From Chamaelirium japonicum (Eukaryota; Streptophyta; Magnoliopsida; Liliales; Melanthiaceae), in contig OX393550.1 of the NCBI GenBank assembly GCA_947650365.1, forward strand, positions 100,901,472-100,965,471: a DNA stretch of 64,000 nt, in the 5' to 3' direction. Position numbers and translations under genes: made by a program. Below, piece by piece: positions 1-49,914 of this stretch. Below the pieces are notes generated by a model. It was not told where the DNA came from, ran no database searches, and saw only the letters and a list, made by a program, of their open reading frames with translations. How positions within the stretch are numbered: position 1 is the stretch's first letter; each line of letters starts with the position of its first letter.

Positions 1-533
1 TTTGAAATTGATGTAAGCTTATTCAGGAACAAAGATAACAATATAATCTAATACCTAAGAAGGGTAATTAGTATAGATGCAGAGATTCAATGGATAAATG
101 CAGCATCTAGAAATAACAGCATTCAAAGATAAAGATGAGATAAACACTTGATGTGCCACACATCTAGTGAGGCACTAAGGAATCAGACCTTAGTTTTTTG
201 ATGCGAAACAATGCAGGTGAAGAGAATGTTATTAATTAATTGAGCAGGCAGGGCTTACTATTAATTTTGATACCAAGCGAGAAAATTAATTCAAAGAAAT
301 AACACGGGCAGATACGTTGGGAACTACTGTAACAATACCGATCGCTTTCGATATCAGGTGATAAAGAACAATCCTTAAAATTACCGGTTAATAGTCCTAC
401 TTGCAATATTTAGATTAGCAGTGCTACGGGCAGGTGGACACTCAACCTCACGACAGGGCAGCAGTTGGCAATGATAATATACTAGAGATCCAATGGGTGA
501 AACACGATGGTACCTGATCGAGTAGGGGAATCC
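1..533. other. No recognisable gene
   Basis: AT-rich sequence without a convincing coding segment. If the minus-strand reading frame at 534-881 is spliced, its downstream exons would fall here or left of the window. I could not identify any. Confidence 0.4.
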
Positions 534-881
534 TTACTGAGGAGGGGAAGATGGTGGCGCAGGAACGTTCTCCGGAGTCGGCAGGACTTCCGGGCGAGGC
601 GATGGTGGTGCTGGGGCCTCCGGGGCTGCACTCGTCTCGGGGCGAGGATTTGCCAGCAGGTGGAGGCACACGATGTTCCGATGCACCGGCGCGTCAGGGT
701 GCCAGCGACGATGCCACTCGCTGATGCCGAGGCGGGCTTCAGCGTCACAAACCACGGTCCGTTCCACGTACTCCTCCACGCTCTCTCCTTCCGAGAATTG
801 AAAGTCGAGGAAGGGGGAGTTGATGTCGAGGTACCCGTCTTCGTCTTCGATCATGCCATGGTCCACATCGGGGTCCGCCAT
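534..881 (-). CDS. Hypothetical acidic/Pro-rich protein, possible first exon
   Basis: I do not recognise this protein. Read on the minus strand from the ATG at 881-879, the frame gives about 115 residues. It starts with an acidic segment (MADPDVDHGMIEDEDG), continues through a mixed-composition stretch containing SEWHRRWHPDAPVH, and ends in a Pro/Ala/Ser-rich tail. The mixed part looks like real protein, unlike the Pro-rich frame upstream (882-1328), which is probably translated leader. Just before the stop, the minus strand reads CCTCA followed by GTAAGG, a good splice donor, so the frame may be a first exon rather than a whole gene. The C-rich leader and telo-box motifs upstream on the same strand fit a plant promoter and 5' UTR. 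An alternative is a fragment of a degraded retroelement, since LTR-like sequence lies upstream. Transcript evidence is absent. Confidence 0.3.
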   Translation of the reverse strand: MADPDVDHGMIEDEDGYLDINSPFLDFQFSEGESVEEYVERTVVCDAEARLGISEWHRRWHPDAPVHRNIVCLHLLANPRPETSAAPEAPAPPSPRPEVLPTPENVPAPPSSPPQ

Positions 882-889
882 GGGAGCAT

Positions 890-1470
890 GCCGGAGCGGT
901 GAGAGGATGGTGGTTAGGGTGTGGACTGGGCCGGGTTGGATCGGATCGGATTGCGAGGGAGGCCGAGAGGGGAGGGGGTCGGATAACAAGGGGAGGGGGT
1001 TCGGTTGGCTGTAGGGAGGGATGGGGACGGGGTATCGGGCCGGGATGGATGGGGAAGGAGGGAGGGGGTTCGGGCAGGTGGGGCCCGGGGTCGGGTGGGT
1101 AGCAGGAAGGGGAGAGGAGGGGGATCGGGATGGGGAAGGGGGGGCCGGGCCGGTTGGGGAAGGAGGGAGGGGTTTCGGGCGGCTGGGGGCCGGGGTCGGG
1201 TGGGCAGCAGGACAGAGAGGGGAAGGGGCGGGTCGGGGTTTGGGGCAGGGATCGGGTGGGCAAGAGCAGCAGGAGGGGAGAGGAGGGGACCGGGTGGGGG
1301 AGGGGGAGCCGGGGTAGGGTAGGGGCACGGACAGGGGTAGGGGGGGGGGGAGAGAGGTTCGCGGGAGAGAGAGAGGAGAGGAGGGGGGGGACTTCGGGAA
1401 GGGGGGGTTCGGTGCCTGGGTGGGCCGGCCTGGTGAGAGGACAGGAGGGAGAGGGGTGGCGGCTAGGCTA
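890..1470 (-). other. Strongly strand-asymmetric G/C-rich tract (leader-like)
   Basis: The plus strand is almost pure G with some A and T, and the minus strand is C-rich. There are many runs of three to ten G (for example 1340-1350 and 1386-1393). It lies directly upstream of the minus-strand frame at 534-881 and would form its pyrimidine-rich 5' leader. The G-rich strand has high potential for G-quadruplexes. Both strands are open over long distances only because of the biased composition, so the Gly-rich (plus) and Pro-rich (minus) frames here are not called genes. Confidence 0.5.
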
Positions 1471-1490
1471 GGGAAAGAAAAGGGAGAAGA

Positions 1491-1539
1491 TTAGGGTTTC
1501 AGATTAGGGTTTCACACGCCTAATCTGAACCTAGGGTTT
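1491..1539 (-). promoter_or_regulatory. Cluster of telo-box motifs
   Basis: Three copies of the telomere-like motif AAACCCTA(A/G) are seen on the minus strand at about 1491-1499, 1504-1512 and 1531-1539, inside a loose repeat of GGGTTTCACAC(G/A)CC on the plus strand. Telo boxes are known in plant promoters and 5' UTRs of growth-related genes. Here they sit upstream of the minus-strand candidate at 534-881. They could equally be a short interstitial telomere-like repeat. Confidence 0.45.
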
Positions 1540-1574
1540 CACACACCTAGGCTTGGGGTTGGGGTTTCACACGC

Positions 1575-2360
1575 CTCACCCTGGTTCTCTCAACACACAT
1601 GTGGAGAAAAACTGGAATTTTATTATTCATTCCATGCATTACATGTTTCATGGGCAGGCCTATATAAAGGCCTGCGATAACAAGCGAAAGTCCCTGAAAG
1701 CCGAGGTGGGACTAAAAACACAATGCAAGAAACAAAATAAATAAACAACATCCATAATGGTGCTGACTGTCTGATCAGAGCCATAGGCTCAGGTGGCGCC
1801 TCCTGCGCTGGTACACGCGCCATGGGCGCTGCTCGATGTCCCCATCATTTTTCCTAGGCATCACATTAAGGATCCAAGGCATCCCACCAAGGCAATGGCA
1901 ATATACATATGCGCAAGCAATTTGAAAAAAAACTCTTCTTTGATTATTTGAATTGGGTGACCGAAGGCCCCTACTTATAGTACAATAAATTCCCTTATTT
2001 ATTACTACACTATGCTCTTCACTTTGATCACCATCATAATCCAAGTGGAATCAACTAATCTTAGGGGTCATTACCATCTTATTTCCATAGGAGTCCGATT
2101 TCTCTTTTCCCTTGTATTACAATATGCCTATATAGTATAGACTAATCTAAGTGAAACAACCCACATAGGAGCCGATCCTCTTATGCCCTTAGGCAATGAG
2201 TTTGACTACCCTTTTCATTTTTGATAGGACTTATGTAGTCAAAAGCTCAGGAGCAGTCTAGATGAAAGGGGTGCGCCTTTGCATTGCCCCAAGCCATGGC
2301 TTTTGAGTTTTGACTGCAATTTCTTTAGTTTTTAGGGGTCAGAGAGGCCCCCTACATCCA
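1575..2360 (-). other. Possible LTR-like fragment
   Basis: A TATA-like element flanked by inverted GGCCT (about 1656-1672), nearby AATAAA-like words, and on the minus strand a short frame beginning MPRKNDGD with a basic Arg-rich tail (2044 to 1775, partly) resemble the LTR end and gag start of a Ty3/gypsy element. No PBS or second LTR was found, so this is a weak call. Confidence 0.2.
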
Positions 2361-3448
2361 CTCTCTCCGACATTAAAATTAATCTTTATACATGATATTT
2401 AAGCAAAACAACATAAAAGCTACGATATAAAGTTTGATAAAGAGTTCTTATATCCTCTAATGGTATAAGCATAATATCAACTAAAGTCTCCCAAATTGAA
2501 ATATCTAGGATATGAACTTAAATAACAAGTCTAAAAATTTGAAATTGTATGTTAGGAACTTAGATAATAGGTATAGAATTGTCGTGGGTAAATTGTACTT
2601 TAAGGTGTACACTCATATTGGGGATGAACCCAGATTGATTAATATTTTATCAAATTTAGGTTTCGAGATGAATATAGACTTTTACCAAATCAAGGATTTT
2701 GGTGCGTCTTTTGGGCAAGAAAGCTAGTTTGAATGTTTAGGGGGCTTTTAGGGCTTTAAGGAAGTAGTGGGGAGAAAAAAGTAAAATAAAAAATATTGGC
2801 TTTAACCGAGCTCCCTGGGTGCGCACGCCTCACTTGTGCATAGCTAGGTCTGCACCCAGGCGCCTCTAGGTTTGGGCATTGCCTAGGCAAGGTGCCAGGC
2901 TAGCATTGAGGATCCCGCATAGTCACCAAGCTCGGGTTCGACAATAATTCGGCAAGTGCAAAGGTCGTGAAAAGACGGTATAAATTCGAAAAATTCAAAA
3001 TAAAACCACTTAAAGGATTGTGTTCGGGATTTAATCAGCTAGGGTGAAAAATTGGAAAAAAAAGGCTAAGTCAAAAGAATATTAAAAATTTCAAGAGTTA
3101 AAATATAAGAATAGTATAGCTATTTCATGTATTGAATTTTTCCTTTAAATTTTTGGTATATTTTTAAGAAAATAAGAAATTCATAATTCTATACATGTAA
3201 TAATATTTAAGAAAGTGCAATTTTACATAGGATAGGACTTTGAATTCAAATTCATATGAAATTTCTCAATTTTATTTCAAACTAGAATCCACAAAGAAAG
3301 TGCAATGAGTTTACATAGATTTGGCCTCATAAGAGGATGAAATCATCCTAGTACGATGTAGAGGGTAGCCCTTCCTCTCTTTCCTATCTTTGGGTGACTC
3401 TACAATATTAAGCCTGAGAAGCTTGCCATCCAAAGAGGTGTTATCCTC
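2361..3448. other. No recognisable gene; AT-rich
   Basis: AT-rich sequence with a short GC-rich patch at about 2805-2935 that contains CTAGG/GCGCC words like those in the CCTAGGCG MITEs elsewhere in the window. No ends or target duplication could be assigned. Confidence 0.4.
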
Positions 3449-3971
3449 TTGGGGTGTGCATCGGTTCAAAACCAACCTATTTAGGCAAAACCCAAACCGA
3501 TCCAACCTTGGTCGGTTTTGAGGATTTTCAATCCAAACCGAACCGAACTGAGATTAGAATCCAATCCAATTAAAGTCGGTTTGGATTGGATTGGAATATT
3601 GGATGGTTGGTTTGGCATTTGACTCATATGCATGTTGGGCTTTGTTTTGCCTTCTATTAGAACCTAGCTTTAACTTTAAAAAATAATAATTGTTGTCATA
3701 TTATTAGGCCTAAATAAGATTTGTAACTGATTTTGAGTAATCCTACAGTATTGCAACGGTTGTTGGTAGCAATGGTATATGAGGACATATGGCATATTTA
3801 ATAAAGTATTATACGTATATACATATGTCGGTTCGGTTTAGGTCGGTTTTAAATTTACAAATCCATCAACCGATCCAATCATGTCGGTTTTTTAAAAACC
3901 CAATCCAATCCATTGAGTGTGCCGAAATCGATTAAAATTTGTTGGTTTGGTTTGGATCTTGCACATCTCTA
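3449..3971. mobile_element. hAT-like MITE, GGTGTGCA-type ends
   Basis: The left end reads TTGGGGTGTGCA and the inverse of the right end reads TAGAGATGTGCA. The flanking 8-mers are TTATCCTC (3441-3448) and TTGTCCTC (3972-3979), one mismatch, as expected for an aged 8-bp hAT target duplication. The interior (about 520 bp) is full of CGGTTTGG/CCAAACCG words on both strands, so it can fold back, and it has no transposase frame. Confidence 0.65.
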
Positions 3972-4257
3972 TTGTCCTCCCTCATTGGATCCTACACACC
4001 TCTATTGTCCTCTCTCATTGGGCTCTGTGCATGGGTGACAACTTCTTTGTTCAACCGTCTCCTATCTTCTTTCTTCTCTACCAATCCATTGAGTGTGCCG
4101 AAATTGATTAAAATTGGTTGGTTTGGTTTGGATCTTGCACATCTCTATTGTCCTCCCTCATTGGATCCTACACACCTTTATTGTCCTCCCTCATTGGGCT
4201 CTGTGCATGGGTGACAACTCCTTTGTTCAACCGTCTCCTATCTTCTTTCTTCTCTTC
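3906..4257 (+). repeat. Tandem duplication, 176-bp unit x2
   Basis: The unit starting CAATCCATTGAGTGTGCC at 3906 recurs at 4082 with only a few differences, giving a head-to-tail pair with a period of 176 bp. Each unit also contains two copies of a smaller CC(T/C)CATTGG-bearing block. The first unit includes the right end of the MITE at 3449-3971, so the duplication happened after that insertion. Confidence 0.8.
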
Positions 4258-4503
4258 GCATAACCTTGGTATTGCAAATGCATCATTCACTTCTGTGAAT
4301 GAATTTGTATATAGTTTTGTATTGGATCCATGGCCTTGTTCATCGAGCTTCTTTTGACATGCAATTGATGATATATTCCAACCATCAGATGTCGCATCGT
4401 GGCTCCTCGATGCCATGATTTCCCACAAGATGAGATTCGGTGATGCCTTAATACAAATGCATGCTTCCTATAGAAAAAAGAACCATAATTGGTGATGCTC
4501 AAT

Positions 4504-5620
4504 TCATTTTAGCACATTAAGGTTTGCTGTACCTTGGGCACGTATCCCTTCGAAAAATTTTAACACTAAAATGGTGGTAAAGTTGATTAGCTTCTTTAGT
4601 AGCATAGTTGTCAGCTGCAGTTTTAGCAATAGTAATAGATTGTATGAGGGCTTCATTAGGAAGAACTTCAGCAAGGGTATTACTATAACCGTTCGATCTC
4701 TATTAAACAAAGCTAGAGAATATCCATCGTGAATGACATTATCAGGAAATACATACATTTCCGATGTGGTCTGCAACTTATGGCTCGTGGAGAAATACTT
4801 GGTCTTAAACCTTTGGCACTTCCACATTATCTTCAGCGGTTGGATCAGCTTGTTGTGTTATTAGTTCATCATGCTGGGCTTGTGGAGCAATATTTTCAGC
4901 ACGTTTGAGATACACTCCATATATTGGAGTTATGATTTGAGACAACTACTCATTTATCATATCCTCCTTTTGATTCTCGGCCTTTTACTTCCAAGTATAA
5001 AAGGAATTTTAGAATCAACACTTCGGCACTTCTTCTAATTTCATTGGATTGAGGTTCTCCTTCGACCATTGAGCTTGAAGGAATAGGAATTGGCCCTACC
5101 AATGTGGATAACTTTACGTTTGTAGAGCCAAGCCCCCCCCCCCCCCCCTCAACACACACACACACACACACACCAAAAAAAGAAGAAAAGATGTGGGTGA
5201 CCTTTATTGGGATGACGCCACATAATATGACATCTTTTCAAACATCGAGCTTGAACTTCTCCATGCATCGTCTGGTAAAAATAAAGTGCCATCATTCGCT
5301 CGTGCAATTTTGTACGGATATAGATGCTTCTTCGTAATAGGAATTTTTAGCTTGTCCACAATAACCCGTGAAACAACGTTCATCCTGCGGGCACTACAAA
5401 AGATAATTACATACTTTGTTGCCACAACAAACTTGTGTTTGGAAGATGTTGGCATACACCTTCCTCTTCCACCTTGGGTGCTATTAGTATATGCCTCACA
5501 ATCATGCAAAGCGACCCTTATTCACCAAAAATATCAAACTACTTTTCTTAATCAACCTTGAGAGGAAAATATACCCGGTGGACCAGAGACTAAAGCTCTG
5601 ATACTAGATGTGGGTACAAT
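4504..5620 (-). mobile_element. Degenerate LTR retrotransposon, Ty3-like protease remnant
   Basis: On the minus strand, about 5430-5300 encodes a segment with NVVSRVIVDKLKIP and HLYPYKI. This matches the spacing of the post-active-site part of Ty3/gypsy aspartic proteases (NVVS..LVxKL...HP.PYK). The catalytic DSG is not preserved. About 170 bp to the right, the plus strand has GCTCTGATACTA (about 5594-5606), the inverse of a plant methionyl-tRNA-type primer binding site with one change, so an LTR would lie right of 5608. Other short minus-strand frames (4504-4827, 4950-5171) are uninformative. The element is truncated, with gag missing between PBS and protease. Confidence 0.4.
5133..5173 (+). 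repeat. Poly-C run followed by (CA)n
   Basis: About 16 consecutive C (5133-5148), then TCAA, then roughly 11 CA units. Simple sequence. Confidence 0.9.
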
Positions 5621-6443
5621 CCAACCGTGTACTATCAAGCTATGAATAGCACTGATACCACTAGTTAGCCTTTATCGCTCTAGGAATCCATACAGAGGGA
5701 TCAACATCAATTCTATCTCACAAATAAATGCGGAATCACTCAAAGAGGCAAAACAACGAATACCTTGTGCTCGCACTATAACTAATAAACCTTTATCAAA
5801 ATCTCTCTTGAAATCACATGATGTGCACACCGAAAATTTAAGCAAACATAGTTAATCTACATGTGATGCAGAGGCCGTGTGTGATGGGTAGAAACATACA
5901 AGACTACCTAAAGCATTGAGAAAAGCACACACAAGATTTTTAGAGGGAAACCCAACAAAAAAAAACCACCCTAGGCAAAGCTCGGACACACACAATCCAC
6001 TGTGAGTAAAAGGATATACAACCAAACGACAGAGAGTTACCCTTGAAGCGTGCGATACTTCCACAACCCAAACCCTTGAGCCAAGTGCTGACAGTTAGCA
6101 ACTACCGCGACAATCCACCTCCTGACAATCTCCTCTTTGTTGCTTCTCCATGCTCGAGTCCATGACCGTCTCCTTCATGCGATTGATGCACTTCGGATCG
6201 CCGCAAGGACTCTGAAAACTCTACTCACTACAGACAAGCTCAAGTAATACCTTGGATCCCTCTGACAATGTTCTTCCCAAAGTGAGGACAATGATATGGG
6301 AAAGACAAGAAGGGACTTTACAAACTCCTACTCAAAACAATGGGCTCACCTCTTCAATGACAAGAACACAACAAAGTATAGATCAAGATATGAGTGTTCT
6401 CATCAATGAAGGAAATGATGAAGAAAATCAACGATGGAGCCGT
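5621..6443. other. No gene; probable LTR-derived sequence
   Basis: This lies on the LTR side of the PBS-like site at about 5594-5606 and contains a second PBS-like word (CTGATACCACTAG, about 5659). I could not define LTR ends. The rest shows no coding pattern. Confidence 0.25.
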
Positions 6444-7228
6444 CCAGTGTTGTCAAGGCGTCTCCTAGGCGTTTTCGGGCACGATCGCCTAGGCCACAGC
6501 CTAGGCGGTCGGTCGGCCTATATATTTTTTTTTGACTTTTTTTTTTAATTTTCTCTTCTTTTTGTTTCCTTTTCAAATGTATGTATGACCCATATACTAA
6601 AATATCATTTTATGTCTTTCTTCTTAGCTATTTATCAATATCTTCTAATTTAGAGGTCGTTTTATGTTCTTTTGACTAAGGTTAAGGGTATTGTTATTGT
6701 CTGCTTATAGAATTTTTTTTTTCTGTTTGAATTATCTTTCTAGCTATATGTGATTTATCCTCTTTAGTGCTATCTTTCTATCTATATGTGATTTCCTCTT
6801 TAGTGCTTTTATTTCTTCAATTTTAGGGTTGTGCTAAATTTTTAGGGTTTTTTTTTTAATTATGCTTGATTTGTTTCATAATGAATGTTAGGGACCTAGG
6901 GTTTTAATGTTCTAACTTCTAGATTATAACTTCTTAATCGGAACATATTTTGATTAATTGATTGTTACATGTTGATAATGCATGCCATACATGATTTTAC
7001 GTCTCCACATTTCAGTGATTTAGCATGGCAATGATGACATGAATATTCTTTTTGGATAAGAATGTTTGATTTTGGTGGTTTGATTAATTTCACATGAAAT
7101 TTTTTGATGGTATTATGCTTATTATTTGTTCAAATTCGAATATTATACCATATATATAAATTTTAATATTTTAAAAAAATTTGTCGCCTAGGCTTCGCTT
7201 AGGCAGGCTTGACCGCCTTGACAACATC
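6444..7228. mobile_element. hAT-like MITE, TGTTGTCAAGGCG/CCTAGGCG family
   Basis: Flanked by perfect 8-bp direct repeats GGAGCCGT (6436-6443 and 7229-7236). The left end contains TGTTGTCAAGGCG, and the right end carries its inverse CGCCTTGACAACA. GC-rich subterminal CCTAGGCG words surround an AT-rich interior with poly-T runs. The length of 785 bp with no transposase frame marks it as non-autonomous. Similar elements are at 26020-26599, 34905-35362, 62120-62770 and, as a fragment, at 54010-54075. Confidence 0.85.
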
Positions 7229-7236
7229 GGAGCCGT

Positions 7237-9313
7237 CTGAACAAAGAAAACTAGGGTTGAAGAAGATGAGAGCTTTGTTTAGAAGGAGGATGTTTCAAAA
7301 TAATATCTTATCAATTAAGATGTTAAATAATAGCACAAAATAAACGCATTTCAACAGGTGGATTCATTTCCATTGTCATTTCTGCGAAAAGTGCACACTT
7401 TAAAGGGATACGTAGCATTATCTTAGAGAATACATATACATTGTCTCGCCACCTGACTCAAGCATGTCATTCAAAACATAGATTGCCTTTTCATCCTCAC
7501 TGCATCTCTGATTTCCTCCTCTTACCCTATCATCATCGTTTGTTCCCCTAACCCTTTTGGATATATTCCCATTCGATTCTTAAATTAGCTTGTAACAACA
7601 CAATGTCAATTATGCTCCCATTTCTTTCATTTCTTCTTCTAACCAAAATATTTTTTTTTAATTTTTTGGTTGCCTAACTATCCAGGCTATTTCTTTTAAT
7701 CTAAAAGAGAAAACACAAAGAAATAAAACCTTCTTGTGTTATCGCCTGTTTATTCTTCAAAGAGTGCCTAAGGCCACACTTGGGGGAACATGACATTCGC
7801 TTGGTGTGAGAGTGACAATTTACTTTGTATGCTAACATGATCCTTGCATGTTGGTCATGCATGGGGCTTGGCATGCAAAGTGAGTCAGTGACGCCAGGCC
7901 GCATGTGTGTGTGATATTCCCTCGCGTGATATTCCATGTGCCCATGTGGATCTAACATTTCTATTATTATTATTCCTTTGACCATGTGTTCTTCTTGTTT
8001 AGTCCATATCCATATATGCAACACTCCTCTATAAACCAAATGATATGACCTGGGAATTTTATACATCTGATAAATTGATGATCAAATGACAGTATGCTTT
8101 AGCAACTATTTTGGTACTCAAAAGAATACGAGTCTATTAAAATAATTAGAATGGACTCTCCCATGCTTAAATAAGTCCGTCTATTTTCAGAGAGAGCTTC
8201 TTAGGGAAGTAATGTAAGCAATCCAGATCCTGGTAGATACTATCATATGCAGCAAGTGCTTGATGATGCATGATTCAGGCATCACTTATGCAAGCTCCCT
8301 TTTGTACAAGTCTTTACCAACTCCTTTTTTCCTGGAGCACCATCCTTTGTGCTATAGATAACAAGGATTACTACTTTTAAGACTTGAAAATCCACACAAC
8401 TTCTTGCCATACTGCAACACATGTATATCAAAGCTCACCCCACAAGCACTTGCTTAGTTGTTGATACTTGTTTACTAATAAGGGGTCCTCCATATAGACA
8501 AGCTATCTGCGTTCAGGATTTTGCCAATGCTAATAAGCCTTTTGAATCTCCAAAGCAAGTTTAAAATGTTTTAAACTTCGTATGTAAAACCCACATGAAG
8601 GCACTCCAAAAAATCTACAACACTCGCAGTTTTCCTAGAATTCTCCCACCACCTATGAACACAATATTCCAAAACCTTCTGAATCCAACTTTGAAAGTCT
8701 GCAAGCTCTTGGTGTTTGTGTTGGCTCCTTTGGTGGTTCTTTGTTTGCCTCTTTAGGCGACAACTATCCCTTAATTCAGGAGTACCTGTGATCAGACATG
8801 TGGTATCCATGGGACAAGACTAGTTTTGAGCCTATGACATGCATCTACCTTCCTGTGTGGACTATCTCAAGATATTTACTATTGAACCTTGATTCCGTTA
8901 ATGTGTGTTCAATGGTGCTAGAAGTTTAGATATTATTCGATGTTTCTTTATACAACTGCTTCTGTTCCACAAATCTCGACAAAGGGCTGCGCAACGTTGC
9001 TTTTCTTAAGCAATCACCCCCTTGGCTTGAAATGATTTTTGATCCTGCTTATCTAATGAAACTGATTTTTCGTATATTTTATTTGACTAGATTGTATTTC
9101 TGCTTTCGTGCGACATTGATTTTCTATGGCATTTATGAGCATTTACTATAAGTCTATAATGAATATTGGAGCAGCATGCTTAGACATGAGTATGATGTGA
9201 TGAAGTGTCCATTTTGTTCTATTGTTTATTATGACTTGTTTGTGGTTAATGAAATGCCAAAAAGACCATCTACATGTCTTTAAATTAAACCCGTTTTCGG
9301 CATTCTTGAGCAG
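7237..9313. other. Intron or upstream sequence of the phosphatase gene; no exon found
   Basis: The first recognised exon starts at 9314 with a codon already begun, so this is intron sequence. I looked for the expected preceding Kelch-coding exons and saw none. No clear repeat ends were found either. Confidence 0.4.
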
Positions 9314-47913
<38,600 letters not shown>

Positions 47914-48720
47914 TCTATCACCGTCGAATGTTGATGGTTGTCCGGTGTTCGACAGTTTCGAGGCCCGTGTCATCTGTTTTTTTGTTGGCCGACTTTTTCT
48001 TCAGGCATTGAGGGGTGGTTTTTTGCGAGGATCGTGAGCCTACCTTGGTTGAGATCAAGAAAGTACATACAGTCCAAGATACGATTCGTCTCCGTTGTAA
48101 AGAGAACAGTAGGCACGGAGGTCAAGCGATCGGAGCCTTCCTGGTGAGCTCTGGGTTGGCTATGCGATTCAAGGATTCACTTCGATACGGCTACCTGATG
48201 GTTCGAAGTGAGTTCGCCTGTGTATATTCAGCTTCTGGGCAGATAGGTGAGAGTGTGTATGTGGTCTTGTTTGTTAGCCGATTGGAATGTGATGAGTAGG
48301 GCTAGTCGGTTATTCTATTCTTTGTTTTTTGTTTTGTTTTTTTTCCCGTTTCATCGTCTAGATGTTTATGGGCCGAGGGGCGTGGTTAGGGTTTGAGTGA
48401 TGAGTTTCTACATCCTATATGGGCCGTCGTGTATCATAAACATTTATGTTTCTACGTCGCTTTTGCCCTGTGATTTCTATGATGATGTTTTTGTACAATG
48501 TGAGATTTCAGTGGAGGAAACACAATCAGGGTTTGAAGAATTGTTGAATCCTCTGCATGTGAAGTATCCCACTGTATGCATAATCAAGTGTTTTTTGGGC
48601 CATATCTTAAATACTTGGAGTCTGGATGGACGAAATTATTTCTTTCACCACATGTCGCTCGACGAATTGGGTAGCTCTAAAACCCTTCTATCACTAAAAA
48701 CCCTTGGCCTATAACCTAAC
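47914..48720 (+). other. Probable 3' UTR and downstream sequence of the phosphatase gene
   Basis: Follows the stop at 47911-47913. It has balanced composition and several short chance frames (for example 48015-48299), with no matching protein family. No textbook AATAAA signal was found, so the cleavage site is unknown. Confidence 0.45.
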
Positions 48721-49335
48721 GATGATCGTCTCTCATCAATCTGCCAAGAGGGGGGGGGGGGGGGTGATTTTCACCAGCGAGCGCCGGCCACTTGTAGAAG
48801 AGGGGGGATGTAACCCTAAACGATCCCTAATGAGTGGGCCAACCCTGATCTGTTCTCAAAACTGGCCTGCCTAAACCCAGACCCGACTTGTCTGAACTTG
48901 AGCTAGACCTGACTTGCATGTCAGAATCGGACCCGAGACTTGTTCGACCTTCGATTTCATGTTTTTGATGATGTAAAAGTAGGTTGATTTTGGAACTTAT
49001 GGTTTTGATTTATGTTTTAGGGTGTGTTTTTACTGGATCACATGCTAGCTTTTCCATCTCCGCGATCTCATGCCTGTATATAGAAAGATACTTTTTAATG
49101 ACCGACATAAGTCAAAAGGCATTGTACGAGAGTAGTTTAGGAAAAAAAAAAATTTAGCCCTTTCCTGAATGATCAAAGTGGTTAAATAAATATATCAATA
49201 GTTCTTATCTTAATGACATTAACGTGGCCCTTGCTTGACCCTGGCTCTTTGAAGAGTCTGGCTAGGGCCCATCATTTCCCTGCCCATAAGGGCTAGGGCC
49301 TGTCCCCTAAAACAAAGGGTTAGGTCCAGTTTGAC
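48721..49335. other. Intergenic, no gene
   Basis: Contains a G run at about 48751-48764 and a stretch (48830-48960) of ACCCGAC/CCTGACTTG words typical of the GC-rich MITEs here, with no definable ends. Confidence 0.5.
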
Positions 49336-49840
49336 CTGGGGGTGGGACTTGGGCGGGTTGAAGGGTCTGCCCATGTCCAACCCGATTTGCACAAACCTTA
49401 GCCCGTTTTGCCCGTGGAACCCGTGGAAGCCCAACCCGTGCTTGCCCATTCTAGTTCCTCGGGTTGCCCAATTTGCAAAATAATAGGCGGGTTGTCCAAT
49501 TAGAAATGCTTGTGCACATAAATAGATGGAAAAAAAAACCCAACAGATTTTTGAATTGGATAAAAAAAAACATATTCCAAACCATATCCTCACATATTTC
49601 AAACGAATTCTTAGCATTCAACATCAAATAACAGTCTTTCTTTTTCATAAAAAAAACTACGTAAGCATTCAACCTTAGTATGTCACTTCCTCAGGTTCCT
49701 CGGGTTGGGGAGATTGGTGCCCAAATCCGTTCAAATAGAAATCGGGTTGATCTTTTTTTGTCCAAACCTATCCAAGTTTTTAACCAGCTTTGTCCATATT
49801 TGTCCATTGTTTGGGTCAGACCCGCCAAAGTCCCACCCCT
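49336..49840. mobile_element. hAT-like MITE, TAGGGGTGGGACTTGGGCGGG family, copy 1
   Basis: Flanked by perfect 8-bp direct repeats AGTTTGAC (49328-49335 and 49841-49848). The left end is CTGGGGGTGGGACTTGGGCG, and the inverse of the right end is TAGGGGTGGGACTTTGGCGG. 505 bp, no transposase. About 80-90% similar by eye to 58846-59395. Confidence 0.9.
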
Positions 49841-49914
49841 AGTTTGACCCCAACCCTGGCCTGGCCCTATCCTTTCACACAGGCTTACTAACGATGGACC
49901 GACAAACGCTCACT

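Noticed and set aside
745..1471. Overlapping Gly-rich (plus) and Pro-rich (minus) frames
   Set aside because: Produced by the G/C strand bias, without domain-like sequence. Only the mixed-composition part at 534-881 is kept as a doubtful candidate.
1..9313. Search for the missing N-terminal Kelch exons
   Set aside because: No segment matched the expected Kelch motifs (GG followed by W at family spacing) in a frame ending with AT before a donor. The exons probably lie left of the window.
47914..48714. Open frames after the phosphatase stop
   Set aside because: No family resemblance, and they overlap each other. Best read as 3' UTR or downstream sequence.
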